A stretch of 64,000 nt of DNA from Quadrisphaera sp. RL12-1S (GTDB lineage: Bacteria; Actinomycetota; Actinomycetes; Actinomycetales; Quadrisphaeraceae). Position 1 is the first letter of the stretch. Each line of letters begins with the position of its first letter. Below are positions 22,963 through 31,053 of this stretch, piece after piece. A program made the position numbers and the translations under genes. The DNA lies in assembly GCF_014270065.1 (NCBI RefSeq), contig NZ_JACNME010000005.1, positions 296,739-360,738 on the forward strand, in the 5' to 3' direction. The notes under the pieces were generated by a model, which worked only from the letters and a program-made list of their open reading frames with translations, had not been told where the DNA came from and did not search any database.

Positions 22963-24605
22963 GGCCCGGTGGTGGTGGCCCGCGCTGGGCGGTGGTCGTC
23001 CCCTCGGTGGGCCGCCGGAGCCTGCGGGTGCTGCTCGCCTCGCTGGCCGCGCAGGACACGGGGGAGGACGACGACGGCGGCAAGCGGCCGGCGCTCGTCG
23101 TCGTCGCCGACGACCGGCGCCTGACCGACGGGGGCTCCGGCCCTGCGGCGCTGCGGCCCGTGCTCGACGCGCCCGGGGTGGGCCTCGTCGTGGTGCGCTC
23201 GGGAGGGCGCGGACCGGCCGCGGCCCGCAACCTCGGGTGGCGCACCGCCGCGGCCCGCGTCGACGGCCTGGAGTGGGTGGCGTTCGTCGACGACGACGTC
23301 GAGCTGCCGCCGGTGTGGTCGCGCGAGCTGCTCGCCGACCTCGCCGCCTCGGGACGTGTGGGGGGCTCGCAGGGGCGCCTCCGCGTGCCGCTGCCGGCAG
23401 ACCGCCGCCCCACCGACTGGGAGCGCGGCACCGCGGGGCTGGCCGACGCGGCGTGGGCCACCGCCGACATGGCCTACCGCCTCGACGCGCTGGTGGCCGT
23501 CGGCGGCTTCGACGAGCGCTTCCCCCGCGCCTACCGCGAGGACGCCGACCTGGCCCTGCGCGTGGAGCGGGCCGGCTGGTCGCTGGTGCGCGGTCGGCGC
23601 ACCGCCGTGCACCCCGTGCGCCCCGCCGACGACCTCGTGAGCCTGCGCGTGCAGCGCGGCAACGCCGACGACGTCCTCATGGCCGCCCTGCACGGCCCGA
23701 CGTGGCGCCGCGACGCGCAGGCCCCGCCCGGACGGCTGCGCTGGCACGCGGCGACGACGGCAGCCCTCGCGGCGGCCGGTCTCGGCGCGCTGACCGGCCA
23801 CCGGCGCACGGCGGCGCTGGGCGCCCTGGCGTGGGCCGGGCTCACCGCCGACTTCGCCCGGCGGCGCATCAGCCCCGGCCCCCGAGACCGCGCCGAGGTG
23901 CGCCGCATGCTGGTGACGTCCGCCGCGATCCCCGTCGCCGCGGTCTGGCACCGCGCGCGCGGCCTCGCCCGCTGGCACCGGCCCGGTGCGGGACCCGTGG
24001 CGCCGTGGCCGCAGGCCGTGCGCGAGGAGCCGCTCGCCGCCGTCCTCTTCGACAGGGACGGCACCCTCGTCCACGACGTCCCCTACAACGGAGACCCCGC
24101 GCAGGTGCGCCTGGTCGACGGCGCCCGCGAGGCCCTGGCCCGCGTGCGCGCCGCCGGGCTGCGCACCGGGATGGTCACCAACCAGTCCGGCGTCGCGCGC
24201 GGGATCATCACGCGCGACCAGGCCGACGCCGTCACCGCCGAGGTGGTCCGCCAGGTCGGCGGGCTCGACGTCGTCGTGACGTGCCCCCACGGTCCCGACG
24301 GGTCCTGCGCCTGCCGCAAGCCCGGCCCCGGCATGGTGGTCGAGGCCGCCCGACGCCTCGGCGTGCCGACCTCGCGGGTCGCGGTGGTCGGCGACATCGC
24401 CGCCGACGTCGGCGCAGCCGTGGCCGCGGGCGCTCGAGGTGTGCTCGTCCCGACGCCCGTGACACGCTCCACGGAGGTGGCGGCCGCCCGTGAGGCGGCC
24501 ACCTCCGGCGGCCCCGTCATCGGTGTCGCCCCCGACCTGTCCGGCGCCCTGGACCTGCTGCTCGGCGCCGCGAACCGCCACTCACCGGCCGGAGGCCACG
24601 CATGA
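22959..24605 (+). CDS. Fusion of GT2 glycosyltransferase and GmhB-type heptose-bisphosphatase
   Basis: 548-residue two-domain protein. Residues about 8-240 are a GT2 glycosyltransferase (WAVVVPSVGRRSLRVLLAS, RGPAAARNLGWR, VAFVDDDVELPP with the DxD-type metal site, GGFDERFPRAYREDADLAL). A partly hydrophobic linker follows (about 255-330). Residues about 360-535 are an HAD phosphatase of the GmhB family: VLFDRDGTLVHDVPYN, GMVTNQSGVARG, the zinc loop CPHGPDGSCAC (Cys-X-His ... Cys-X-Cys), RKPGPGM and VGDIAADVGAA. GmhB removes the 7-phosphate of D-glycero-D-manno-heptose-1,7-bisphosphate. Coupled by 4-base overlaps to genes on both sides. Fusion of a transferase with this phosphatase is unusual. 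Confidence 0.9.
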   Translation: MRPGGGGPRWAVVVPSVGRRSLRVLLASLAAQDTGEDDDGGKRPALVVVADDRRLTDGGSGPAALRPVLDAPGVGLVVVRSGGRGPAAARNLGWRTAAARVDGLEWVAFVDDDVELPPVWSRELLADLAASGRVGGSQGRLRVPLPADRRPTDWERGTAGLADAAWATADMAYRLDALVAVGGFDERFPRAYREDADLALRVERAGWSLVRGRRTAVHPVRPADDLVSLRVQRGNADDVLMAALHGPTWRRDAQAPPGRLRWHAATTAALAAAGLGALTGHRRTAALGALAWAGLTADFARRRISPGPRDRAEVRRMLVTSAAIPVAAVWHRARGLARWHRPGAGPVAPWPQAVREEPLAAVLFDRDGTLVHDVPYNGDPAQVRLVDGAREALARVRAAGLRTGMVTNQSGVARGIITRDQADAVTAEVVRQVGGLDVVVTCPHGPDGSCACRKPGPGMVVEAARRLGVPTSRVAVVGDIAADVGAAVAAGARGVLVPTPVTRSTEVAAAREAATSGGPVIGVAPDLSGALDLLLGAANRHSPAGGHA

Positions 24606-25744
24606 CCGCCCAGCAGGACCCGAGGCGCGTGCTCGCCGTGCGCCTCGACAGCGACGGCGACGTCCTCATGACCGGCCCGGCGATCGCCGCCCTGCGCCGC
24701 GGCCCGGGCGGCACCGAGGTGGAGCGGCTCGACCTGCTCGCCGCCCCCGGCGGCGCCGGTGCCGCACGGCTGCTGCCCGGGATCGACGAGGTGCTCGTCG
24801 CCGACGTGCCGTGGTCCGGCTACCGGCCGCCGGCCCCGGACGCCGCGGCGCTGACCGCCCTCGTGGACCTGCTGCGCGAGCGCTCCTACGACGAGGTGGT
24901 CGTCTTCACCTCCTACCACCAGAGCCCGCTGCCGATGGCGGTCCTCGCGCGCCTCGCCGGGGTGCCCCGCGTCATCGCCGCCAGCGACGACTACCCCGGC
25001 TCCCTGCTCGACCTGCGCCACCAGCGTCCCGGCAACCCCGACGGCACCGGCGGCGAGCACGAGGTGGTCGCCAGCCTCGGGCTGGTGGCCGCCAGCGGCC
25101 GCGCCATCCCCGCCGACCCGCGCATGGCGCTGCGCCGCCCGCTGCCCGAGGTGCCGGGCTGGCTCCTCGAGCGCGGCCCGTCCGCCTCGGGGGGCGCCCT
25201 CGTGGTCGTCCACCCGGGCGCCTCCGTGCCGGCCCGAGCGGCGAAGCCCGACGTCGTCGCCCGCGCCACCCGTGCCCTCGTCGAGGCGGGCCACCACGTG
25301 GTGGTGACCGGCGGTCCCGGCGAGGTGGAGCTCACCGGACGCGTGGCAGCCGCGGCGTCCGGAGCTCTCGACGCCGGCGGGCGCACGTCGCTCGGCGAGC
25401 TCGCGGCGCTGCTGGACACCGCCGACGTCGTCGTCGTCGGCAACACCGGGCCCGCGCACCTGGCAGCAGCGGTCGGGACCCCCGTGGCCAGCCTCTTCTC
25501 CGCGGTCATGCCCGTGGAGCGCTGGGCGCCGTTCGGCGTGCCCGTGGTGGTGCTCGGAGACCTCGACGCTCCCTGCCGCCTCACGCGCGCCCAGCGCTGC
25601 CCCGTCGGAGACGGGACGGCGCACCCCTGCCTCGACGTCTCCCCCGAGGCCGTCGTCGCCGCCGTCGCGGACCTCGCCTCCGGGCGCGTTCCGGTGCCGC
25701 CGCCCGCGCAGCCGATCGCCGTGCGGGCCGGGCAGGCCCTGTGA
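24602..25744 (+). CDS. GT9-family glycosyltransferase (heptosyltransferase-like)
   Basis: 380-residue GT-B enzyme of family GT9, the family of ADP-heptose:LPS heptosyltransferases. The N-terminal VLAVRLDSDGDVLMTGPAI matches the start of the fold. The donor domain has VVVHPGASVPARA, VVTGGPGEVELTG and VVVGNTGPAHLAAAVGTPV, the GNTGPxH signature. The acceptor in a bacterium without LPS is unknown. It follows the GmhB fusion by ATGA overlap and precedes another transferase by GTGA overlap, so all are made together. A second GT9 gene closes the operon at 31054. Confidence 0.9.
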   Translation: MTAQQDPRRVLAVRLDSDGDVLMTGPAIAALRRGPGGTEVERLDLLAAPGGAGAARLLPGIDEVLVADVPWSGYRPPAPDAAALTALVDLLRERSYDEVVVFTSYHQSPLPMAVLARLAGVPRVIAASDDYPGSLLDLRHQRPGNPDGTGGEHEVVASLGLVAASGRAIPADPRMALRRPLPEVPGWLLERGPSASGGALVVVHPGASVPARAAKPDVVARATRALVEAGHHVVVTGGPGEVELTGRVAAAASGALDAGGRTSLGELAALLDTADVVVVGNTGPAHLAAAVGTPVASLFSAVMPVERWAPFGVPVVVLGDLDAPCRLTRAQRCPVGDGTAHPCLDVSPEAVVAAVADLASGRVPVPPPAQPIAVRAGQAL

Positions 25745-26736
25745 GAGTCCTCCTCTGGCACGTCCACGGCTCGTGGACCACCGCCTTCGTGCAGGGCCGG
25801 CACGACTACCTCGTGCCGGTGCTGCCCGACCGCGGCCCGGACGGCCGCGGTCGCGCCCGCACCTGGGACTGGCCCGCCTCCGTGCGCGAGGTCACCCCCG
25901 AGCAGCTCGGTGGCAGCACGGGTGGCGGCGGTGCTGGTGGAGCGCGCCCCGACGTCGTCGTCCTCCAGCGCCCCCACGAGGCGGAGCTGCTGCGGGAGTG
26001 GACCGGGCTGCGCGCCGGGGTCGACGTGCCGGCCGTCTACGTCGAGCACGACGCCCCCCGCGAGCACGCGGTCCGCTCGCGCCACCCCCTGGCCGACGCC
26101 GAGGTGCCGCTCCCGGTGGTGCACGTGACGCACTTCAACGCGCTCATGTGGGACTGCGGCGACGTGCCCACCCGGGTGGTGGAGCACGGCGTCGTCGACC
26201 CCGGCCACCTCGCCACCGGCGAGCGGGCCTCGCTCGCGGTGGTGGTCAACGAGCCGGTGCGCCGCTGGCGCGTGGCCGGCACCGACCTCGTGGTGGACCT
26301 GGCGGAGCGGGTGCCGCTGGACGTGTACGGCATGGGGATGGACGCGCTGCAGCGGTGCGCGCCCCACCTCGCCGGCCACCTCCACGAGGACCTGCCGCAG
26401 GCGCGGATGCACGCCGAGGTGGCCCGTCACCGCGCCTACTTCCACCCCTACCGGTGGACCAGCCTCGGGCTGGCCCTGGTGGAGGCCATGACCATGGGCC
26501 TGCCGGTCCTGGCCCTGGCCACCACGGCGGCCCCCGAGTCGGTGCCACCGGAGGCGGGGTTCCTGTCCGCGGACCCCGCCGCGCTGGAGCGGACGGCCCA
26601 GCGCTGGCTGGCCGACCCGGCCGAGGCGCGAGAGCGTGGCCTCGCCGCCCGCGAGCACGCCCTGCGCCGCTTCGGGCTGGCGCGCTTCCTCGCCGACTGG
26701 GACGACGTCCTGGAAGGCGCCGGGGTCCAGCAGTAG
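25741..26736 (+). CDS. Glycosyltransferase, GT-B type (GT4-like)
   Basis: 331-residue glycosyltransferase. The N-terminal half is variable (VLLWHVHGSWTTAFVQGRHD, VVVLQRPHEAELLREW). The C-terminal half has the GT4-like donor region RHRAYFHPYRWTSLGLALVEAMTMGLPVLA (in parts, near residues 230-260), with Glu in VEAMTMGLPV as part of the E-x7-E type signature. The position in the cluster and overlaps with its neighbours argue for a role in the same glycan. GTG 25741 overlaps the previous stop. A 52-base gap follows before the next gene, the only real gap before 31 kb. Confidence 0.85.
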   Translation: MRVLLWHVHGSWTTAFVQGRHDYLVPVLPDRGPDGRGRARTWDWPASVREVTPEQLGGSTGGGGAGGARPDVVVLQRPHEAELLREWTGLRAGVDVPAVYVEHDAPREHAVRSRHPLADAEVPLPVVHVTHFNALMWDCGDVPTRVVEHGVVDPGHLATGERASLAVVVNEPVRRWRVAGTDLVVDLAERVPLDVYGMGMDALQRCAPHLAGHLHEDLPQARMHAEVARHRAYFHPYRWTSLGLALVEAMTMGLPVLALATTAAPESVPPEAGFLSADPAALERTAQRWLADPAEARERGLAAREHALRRFGLARFLADWDDVLEGAGVQQ

Positions 26737-26788
26737 GCCCCCGGGGTCGAGCACGCGGCCCCTTCCTGGACCTACCCAGGAGACACCG

Positions 26789-28084
26789 ATGAGGATCGCG
26801 ATGGTCTCCGAGCACGCCAGCCCGCTGGCGGTCCTCGGAGGGGTCGACGCCGGCGGGCAGAACGTGCACGTCGCAGCACTGGCGCAGGCGCTGGCCGCCC
26901 GCGGACACGAGGTGGAGGTGCACACCCGGCGCGACGCGCCGGACCTGCCGAGGCGCGTGAGCATGGGCCCGGGCGTGGAGGTGGTCCACGTCGACGCCGG
27001 TCCGCCGCGGCCGGTGCCCAAGGACGAGCTGCTGCCGTGGATGCCGGCCTTCGCCGCCCAGCTGAAGCGCTCGTGGGCCCCTCGTGACTCCCGCCCCGAC
27101 GTGGTGCACGCGCACTTCTGGATGTCCGGGCTGGCTGCGCTGGAGGCCGGCCGGGCGCTCGGCGTGCCCGTGGTGCAGACCTTCCACGCCCTCGGCTCGG
27201 TCAAGCGGCGCCACCAGGGCGACCACGACACCTCCCCCGCGCAGCGCGTGGCGCTCGAGGCGGGCCTGGTCCGCAACGTCGACCTCGTGGTGGCCACCTG
27301 CCGCGACGAGGTCGCCGAGCTCGACGCCCTGGCCGCACCGCGCCGCCGCCCCGCGGTGGTGCCGTGCGGGGTGGACGTGCAGCACTTCGAGCCCGAGGGC
27401 CCCGTGGAGCCGCGCGCCGCGGGCAGCCCGCGGTTCCGGATGGTGAGCGTGGGCCGGCTCGTGGAGCGCAAGGGCGTCGAGACGGCCGTGCGCGCCCTCG
27501 CCGTGCTGCCCGACGTCGAGCTGGTGGTGGCCGGTGGTCCCCCGCCGCGCGAGCTGCACCTCGACCCGGAGGCCGTGCGCCTGCGCGGCGTGGCGCGCTC
27601 CCTGGGCGTGGCCGACCGGCTGCTGCTCGTGGGACAGGTGGAGCAGCCCGACGTGCCGCGGCTGCTGCGCTCGGCCGACGTGTCGGTCAACGCGCCCTGG
27701 TACGAACCGTTCGGCATCGCCCCGCTGGAGGCCATGGCCTGCGGCCTGCCCGTGGTCGGCACCGCCGTCGGAGGGCTGCTCGACACCGTGGTGGAGGGCG
27801 CCACCGGAGCGCTCGTGGAGCCGCGCGACACCGCGGCGCTGGCCGCGACGGTGCGCGCGCTGCTCGACGACCCCGCCCGGCGCCGCCGGTGGGGCCGGGC
27901 GGGGCGCCGCCGGGCGCTGGCCCACTACGGGTGGGACCGCGTGGCGGCATCGACCGAGGACGCCTACGGTCGGGCCCTGAGGGGCACGGCCCGGCGCGCG
28001 GCGGCTGCCGCGGCGCCGAAGGGCCCCGCATCCCCGCTGGTGCGCGGTACTGCGCTGCACCTCGACGAGCAGGAGGCGGTGTGA
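26789..28084 (+). CDS. GT4-family glycosyltransferase
   Basis: 431-residue retaining glycosyltransferase of family GT4. The start MRIAMVSEHASPLAVLGGVD-AGGQNVHV matches the GGxxxxV loop of the family, VVHAHFWMSGLAAL and VVQTFHALGSVKRR follow, and the donor domain has FRMVSVGRLVERKGVETAVR, LLLVGQVEQPDVPRLLRSAD and PWYEPFGIAPLEAMACGLPVVG (E-x7-E motif). Its own site AGGAGA lies six bases before ATG 26789. The last 35 residues are Ala/Arg-rich and overlap the next start (GTGA). D-inositol-3-phosphate glycosyltransferase (MshA) belongs to the same family, but the operon points to a cell-surface or secreted glycan. Confidence 0.9.
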   Translation: MRIAMVSEHASPLAVLGGVDAGGQNVHVAALAQALAARGHEVEVHTRRDAPDLPRRVSMGPGVEVVHVDAGPPRPVPKDELLPWMPAFAAQLKRSWAPRDSRPDVVHAHFWMSGLAALEAGRALGVPVVQTFHALGSVKRRHQGDHDTSPAQRVALEAGLVRNVDLVVATCRDEVAELDALAAPRRRPAVVPCGVDVQHFEPEGPVEPRAAGSPRFRMVSVGRLVERKGVETAVRALAVLPDVELVVAGGPPPRELHLDPEAVRLRGVARSLGVADRLLLVGQVEQPDVPRLLRSADVSVNAPWYEPFGIAPLEAMACGLPVVGTAVGGLLDTVVEGATGALVEPRDTAALAATVRALLDDPARRRRWGRAGRRRALAHYGWDRVAASTEDAYGRALRGTARRAAAAAAPKGPASPLVRGTALHLDEQEAV

Positions 28085-30297
28085 GCACCACGGGCGCTCC
28101 CGACGACGGCACCAACCCCACCCCGGCGGCCGACTGGCTGGCCGGTCACCGCAGCGAGGTCGACGCGACCGTCGGCGGCCTGCAGGCCGCCGCGGCCCGG
28201 CTCGACGCCTGGGGCCGCCACCTCGCCACCGTCCTGGACGGCGGGGGCCGGCTGCTGGCCGCCGGCAACGGCGGCAGCGCCGCCGAGGCCCAGCACCTCA
28301 CCGCCGAGCTCGTCGGCAGGTTCGTCGACGAGCGCAAGCCGCTGTCGGCCATCGCGCTGCACGCGGAGTCGTCCTCCACCACCGCCATCGGCAACGACTA
28401 CGGGGCCGCCGAGGTCTTCGCCCGCCAGGTGCAGGCGCACGGCCGCCCCGGTGACGTGCTGCTGCTGCTCTCCACGTCGGGGCGCAGCGAGAACGTCGTC
28501 CGCGCCGCGCAGGCGGGCCGCCGCGCCGGCATGCGGGTGTGGGCCCTCACCGGACCCGCCCACAGCCCGCTGGCGGAGGCCAGCGACGAGGTGCTGCGCG
28601 TCGGCGAGCCGGGCTCGTCCACCTCCGCGGTGCAGGAGGGCCACCTCGTGGTGGTCCACGCGCTGTGCGCCGCCGTCGACGCCCACCTCCTGGGGACGAC
28701 GACGACGACGCGCGCCGCCGCGGCGACCGCTCCGGCGGCGGCCGCAGTGGCTCCGGCGGAGTCGGCGGTGTCGGCGGAGCCGCTCGACGTGCGCCCGTCG
28801 GCCACCACCCCTCGCGCGGCGCGCCAGGCCGCCGACCGCCGCCCGCGGGTCGTCGTCGTCGGTGACGCCGTGCTCGACAGGGACCTGCTCGGGCGCAGCG
28901 ACCGCGTCGCCCCCGACGCCCCCGTCCCGGTCGTCGACCTCACCGGTCTCGACGAGAGCCCCGGCGGCGCCGGGCTCACCGCCCTGCTCGTGGCCGGTCG
29001 CGCCCGGACGTCGCTGGTGGCCCCGGTCGCCGACGACGACGCCGGCCGCCGCCTGCGCGAGGCGCTCGAAGGGGCTGCTGAGCCGGTCGAGGTCGTGGCG
29101 CTCGGCCACGCCGGCGGCACCCGCACCAAGACCCGCGTGCGCGTGGCCGGCCAGTCGCTGGTCCGCCTCGACGAGGGCGGCCCCGCCACCCCCGTGGACG
29201 TCGACGCCCGCGTGCTCGCCGAGGCCCTGGCCGAGGCCGACGTCGTGCTGGTCAGCGACTACGGGGCCGGAACCACGCTCGACCCGGTGGTCCGCGCGGC
29301 GCTGGCCGAGGCCGCCCGCCGCGTGCCCGTGGTGTGGGACCCGCACCCGCGCGGCGGCGCTCCCGTCCCGGGCTGCGCCCTGGTCACCCCCAACCTGGCG
29401 GAGGCCCGCGCCGCGGCATCGGCCGCTGCCGCCGGGGCCTCCCCCGACGTCCTCGCCGAGCACCTCGCCTCCACCTGGGGCGTGCGGGGCGTCTGCGTCA
29501 CCACCGGTGCCCAGGGCGCCTGGCTGGCCTCCCCCGGCACCGACGCGGTGTTCGCCCCGGCGGCCGTCGTGGCCGGCGGCGACCCGTGCGGCGCTGGCGA
29601 CAGCTTCGCGGCGTCCGCGGCGGTGTCCCTGGCCACCGGCCGGGTGCTGTCCGAGGCCGTGGTCGCCGCGGTGTCCGACGCCTCGGCGTGGGTGGCCGGG
29701 GGCGGCGCCTCCGGCTGGCGGGCGCTGCAGCGCGACGCCTCGGCGGCGCTGGCGGCGGGACAGGGCGAGCCGTCGGACGCAGCCTCGGCGGCCCTGCACA
29801 GCGCCGCCGAGGTCGTGGCCCGCGTGCGCGCCGCCGGCGGCACCGTGGTGGCCACCGGCGGCTGCTTCGACGTGCTGCACGCCGGACACGTCGCCACCCT
29901 CCAGGCCGCGCGCCGCCTCGGCGACGCGCTCGTCGTCCTGCTCAACGCCGACTCCTCCGTGCGCCGGCTCAAGGGCCCCACCCGGCCCGTCAACGACGAG
30001 GTCGACCGCGCCCGCGTGCTCGCGGCGCTGGACTGCGTGGACGCCGTGGTCGTCTTCTCCGAGGACGACCCGCGCGCCGCCCTCGCCGAGGTGCGCCCCG
30101 ACGTCTGGGCCAAGGGCGGCGACTACGGCGGCGCCGAACTGCCCGAGGCCCCGCTCGTGCGCAGCTGGGGCGGCCGCGTCGTGCTGCTGCCCTACCTCGA
30201 CGGGCGCTCCACCACCTCCATCCTCGCCCGCGGCGCGGTGCCGTCCGCACCGCAGGCCGCCTCCGCAGACCGCGCCACCCAGGAGACCGCCCCGTGA
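28081..30297 (+). CDS. Trifunctional GmhA - HldE kinase - HldE nucleotidyltransferase (NDP-heptose synthesis)
   Basis: 738-residue triple fusion. Residues about 15-205 are a SIS-domain sedoheptulose-7-phosphate isomerase (GmhA): LLAAGNGGSAAEAQHLTAEL, FVDERKPLSAIAL, LLLSTSGRSENVVRAA. An Ala/Thr-rich linker spans about 210-255. Residues about 258-570 are a PfkB/ribokinase-type heptose-7-phosphate kinase (VVVVGDAVLDRDLLGR, VVWDPHPRGGAP, VTPNLAEARAA and GGDPCGAGDSFAASAAV with the catalytic Asp). Residues about 585-720 are the nucleotidyltransferase (GGCFDVLHAGHVATLQAAR, LLNADSSVRRLKGPTRPVN, DVWAKGGDYG). E. coli HldE is 477 residues and GmhA a separate 192, so the sum fits. Together with the GmhB domain at 22959-24605 this covers sedoheptulose-7-P to NDP-heptose. 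Base preference (ADP, GDP, CDP) is not readable. Confidence 0.93.
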   Translation: MSTTGAPDDGTNPTPAADWLAGHRSEVDATVGGLQAAAARLDAWGRHLATVLDGGGRLLAAGNGGSAAEAQHLTAELVGRFVDERKPLSAIALHAESSSTTAIGNDYGAAEVFARQVQAHGRPGDVLLLLSTSGRSENVVRAAQAGRRAGMRVWALTGPAHSPLAEASDEVLRVGEPGSSTSAVQEGHLVVVHALCAAVDAHLLGTTTTTRAAAATAPAAAAVAPAESAVSAEPLDVRPSATTPRAARQAADRRPRVVVVGDAVLDRDLLGRSDRVAPDAPVPVVDLTGLDESPGGAGLTALLVAGRARTSLVAPVADDDAGRRLREALEGAAEPVEVVALGHAGGTRTKTRVRVAGQSLVRLDEGGPATPVDVDARVLAEALAEADVVLVSDYGAGTTLDPVVRAALAEAARRVPVVWDPHPRGGAPVPGCALVTPNLAEARAAASAAAAGASPDVLAEHLASTWGVRGVCVTTGAQGAWLASPGTDAVFAPAAVVAGGDPCGAGDSFAASAAVSLATGRVLSEAVVAAVSDASAWVAGGGASGWRALQRDASAALAAGQGEPSDAASAALHSAAEVVARVRAAGGTVVATGGCFDVLHAGHVATLQAARRLGDALVVLLNADSSVRRLKGPTRPVNDEVDRARVLAALDCVDAVVVFSEDDPRAALAEVRPDVWAKGGDYGGAELPEAPLVRSWGGRVVLLPYLDGRSTTSILARGAVPSAPQAASADRATQETAP

Positions 30298-31040
30298 CGA
30301 GCACCACCCCCGGCACCACCCCCCTGCTCAACGGCATGGAGCTCGAGCGCCCGCTCGGCACCGTCTACGTCACCGGGGGCTCCAGCGGTCTCGGCGCCGC
30401 CGTCGTGGAGGTGGTGACCGCCCTGGGCGGCACCGCCGCCGTCATCGACAGGGCCGCCCCGCCGGAGGGCTCGGCTGCGGCTGCGCACGCCCTCGCTGAC
30501 GTGTCCGACTCCGCCGCGGTCGAGCGCGCCGTCGCGTCGCTGGTCGAGCAGGTGGGTCCGCCCACCGCGCTCCTCACCGCCGCGGGCACCGACGCCGTGG
30601 GCCGCCTCGAGGACGTCCCCGCCGACCGGTGGGAGAAGGTCGTCGGGGTGAACCTCATCGGCACCGCGGCGGCCGTGCGGGCCTGCCTGCCGCACCTGGT
30701 GGCGGCCCGCGGCACCGTGGTGACGGTGGCCAGCTCGCTGGGCCTGCGGGCCGCCAGCGACGCGACGGCCTACTGCGCGAGCAAGTTCGGCATCGTCGGG
30801 TTCACGAGGTCGCTGCAGCTGGAGCTGGCGGGGCAGGTGGGCGTGACGATGCTGGTGCCCGCCGGCATGCGCACCGCCTTCTTCGACGGGCGCACCGAGC
30901 AGTACCGGCCCGGCCCCGACGCCGCCCTCATGGACCCGCGCCAGGTGGCGCTGTCGGTGGTGCACGCGCTGCGCCAGCCGGTCGGCACGGAGGTGCGCGA
31001 GATCGTCGTGACCGTCTCCACGGAGCCGTCCTGGCCCTGA
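30294..31040 (+). CDS. Short-chain dehydrogenase/reductase
   Basis: 248-residue SDR. Cofactor motif VYVTGGSSGLGAAVVEV near residue 24, LLTAAGTDAVGRL in place of NNAG, catalytic Ser in VVTVASSLGLRAAS and YCASKFGIVGFTRSL carrying the Tyr-x3-Lys pair. GTG 30294 overlaps the stop of the heptose fusion gene by four bases, so it is part of the same operon. It could act as a sugar epimerase or ketoreductase modifying the heptose or its acceptor; HldD itself (an extended SDR of about 310 residues) is not what this looks like. 13 bases separate it from the next GT9 gene. Confidence 0.88.
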   Translation: MTSTTPGTTPLLNGMELERPLGTVYVTGGSSGLGAAVVEVVTALGGTAAVIDRAAPPEGSAAAAHALADVSDSAAVERAVASLVEQVGPPTALLTAAGTDAVGRLEDVPADRWEKVVGVNLIGTAAAVRACLPHLVAARGTVVTVASSLGLRAASDATAYCASKFGIVGFTRSLQLELAGQVGVTMLVPAGMRTAFFDGRTEQYRPGPDAALMDPRQVALSVVHALRQPVGTEVREIVVTVSTEPSWP

Positions 31041-31053
31041 CGGCCGGCACCTC

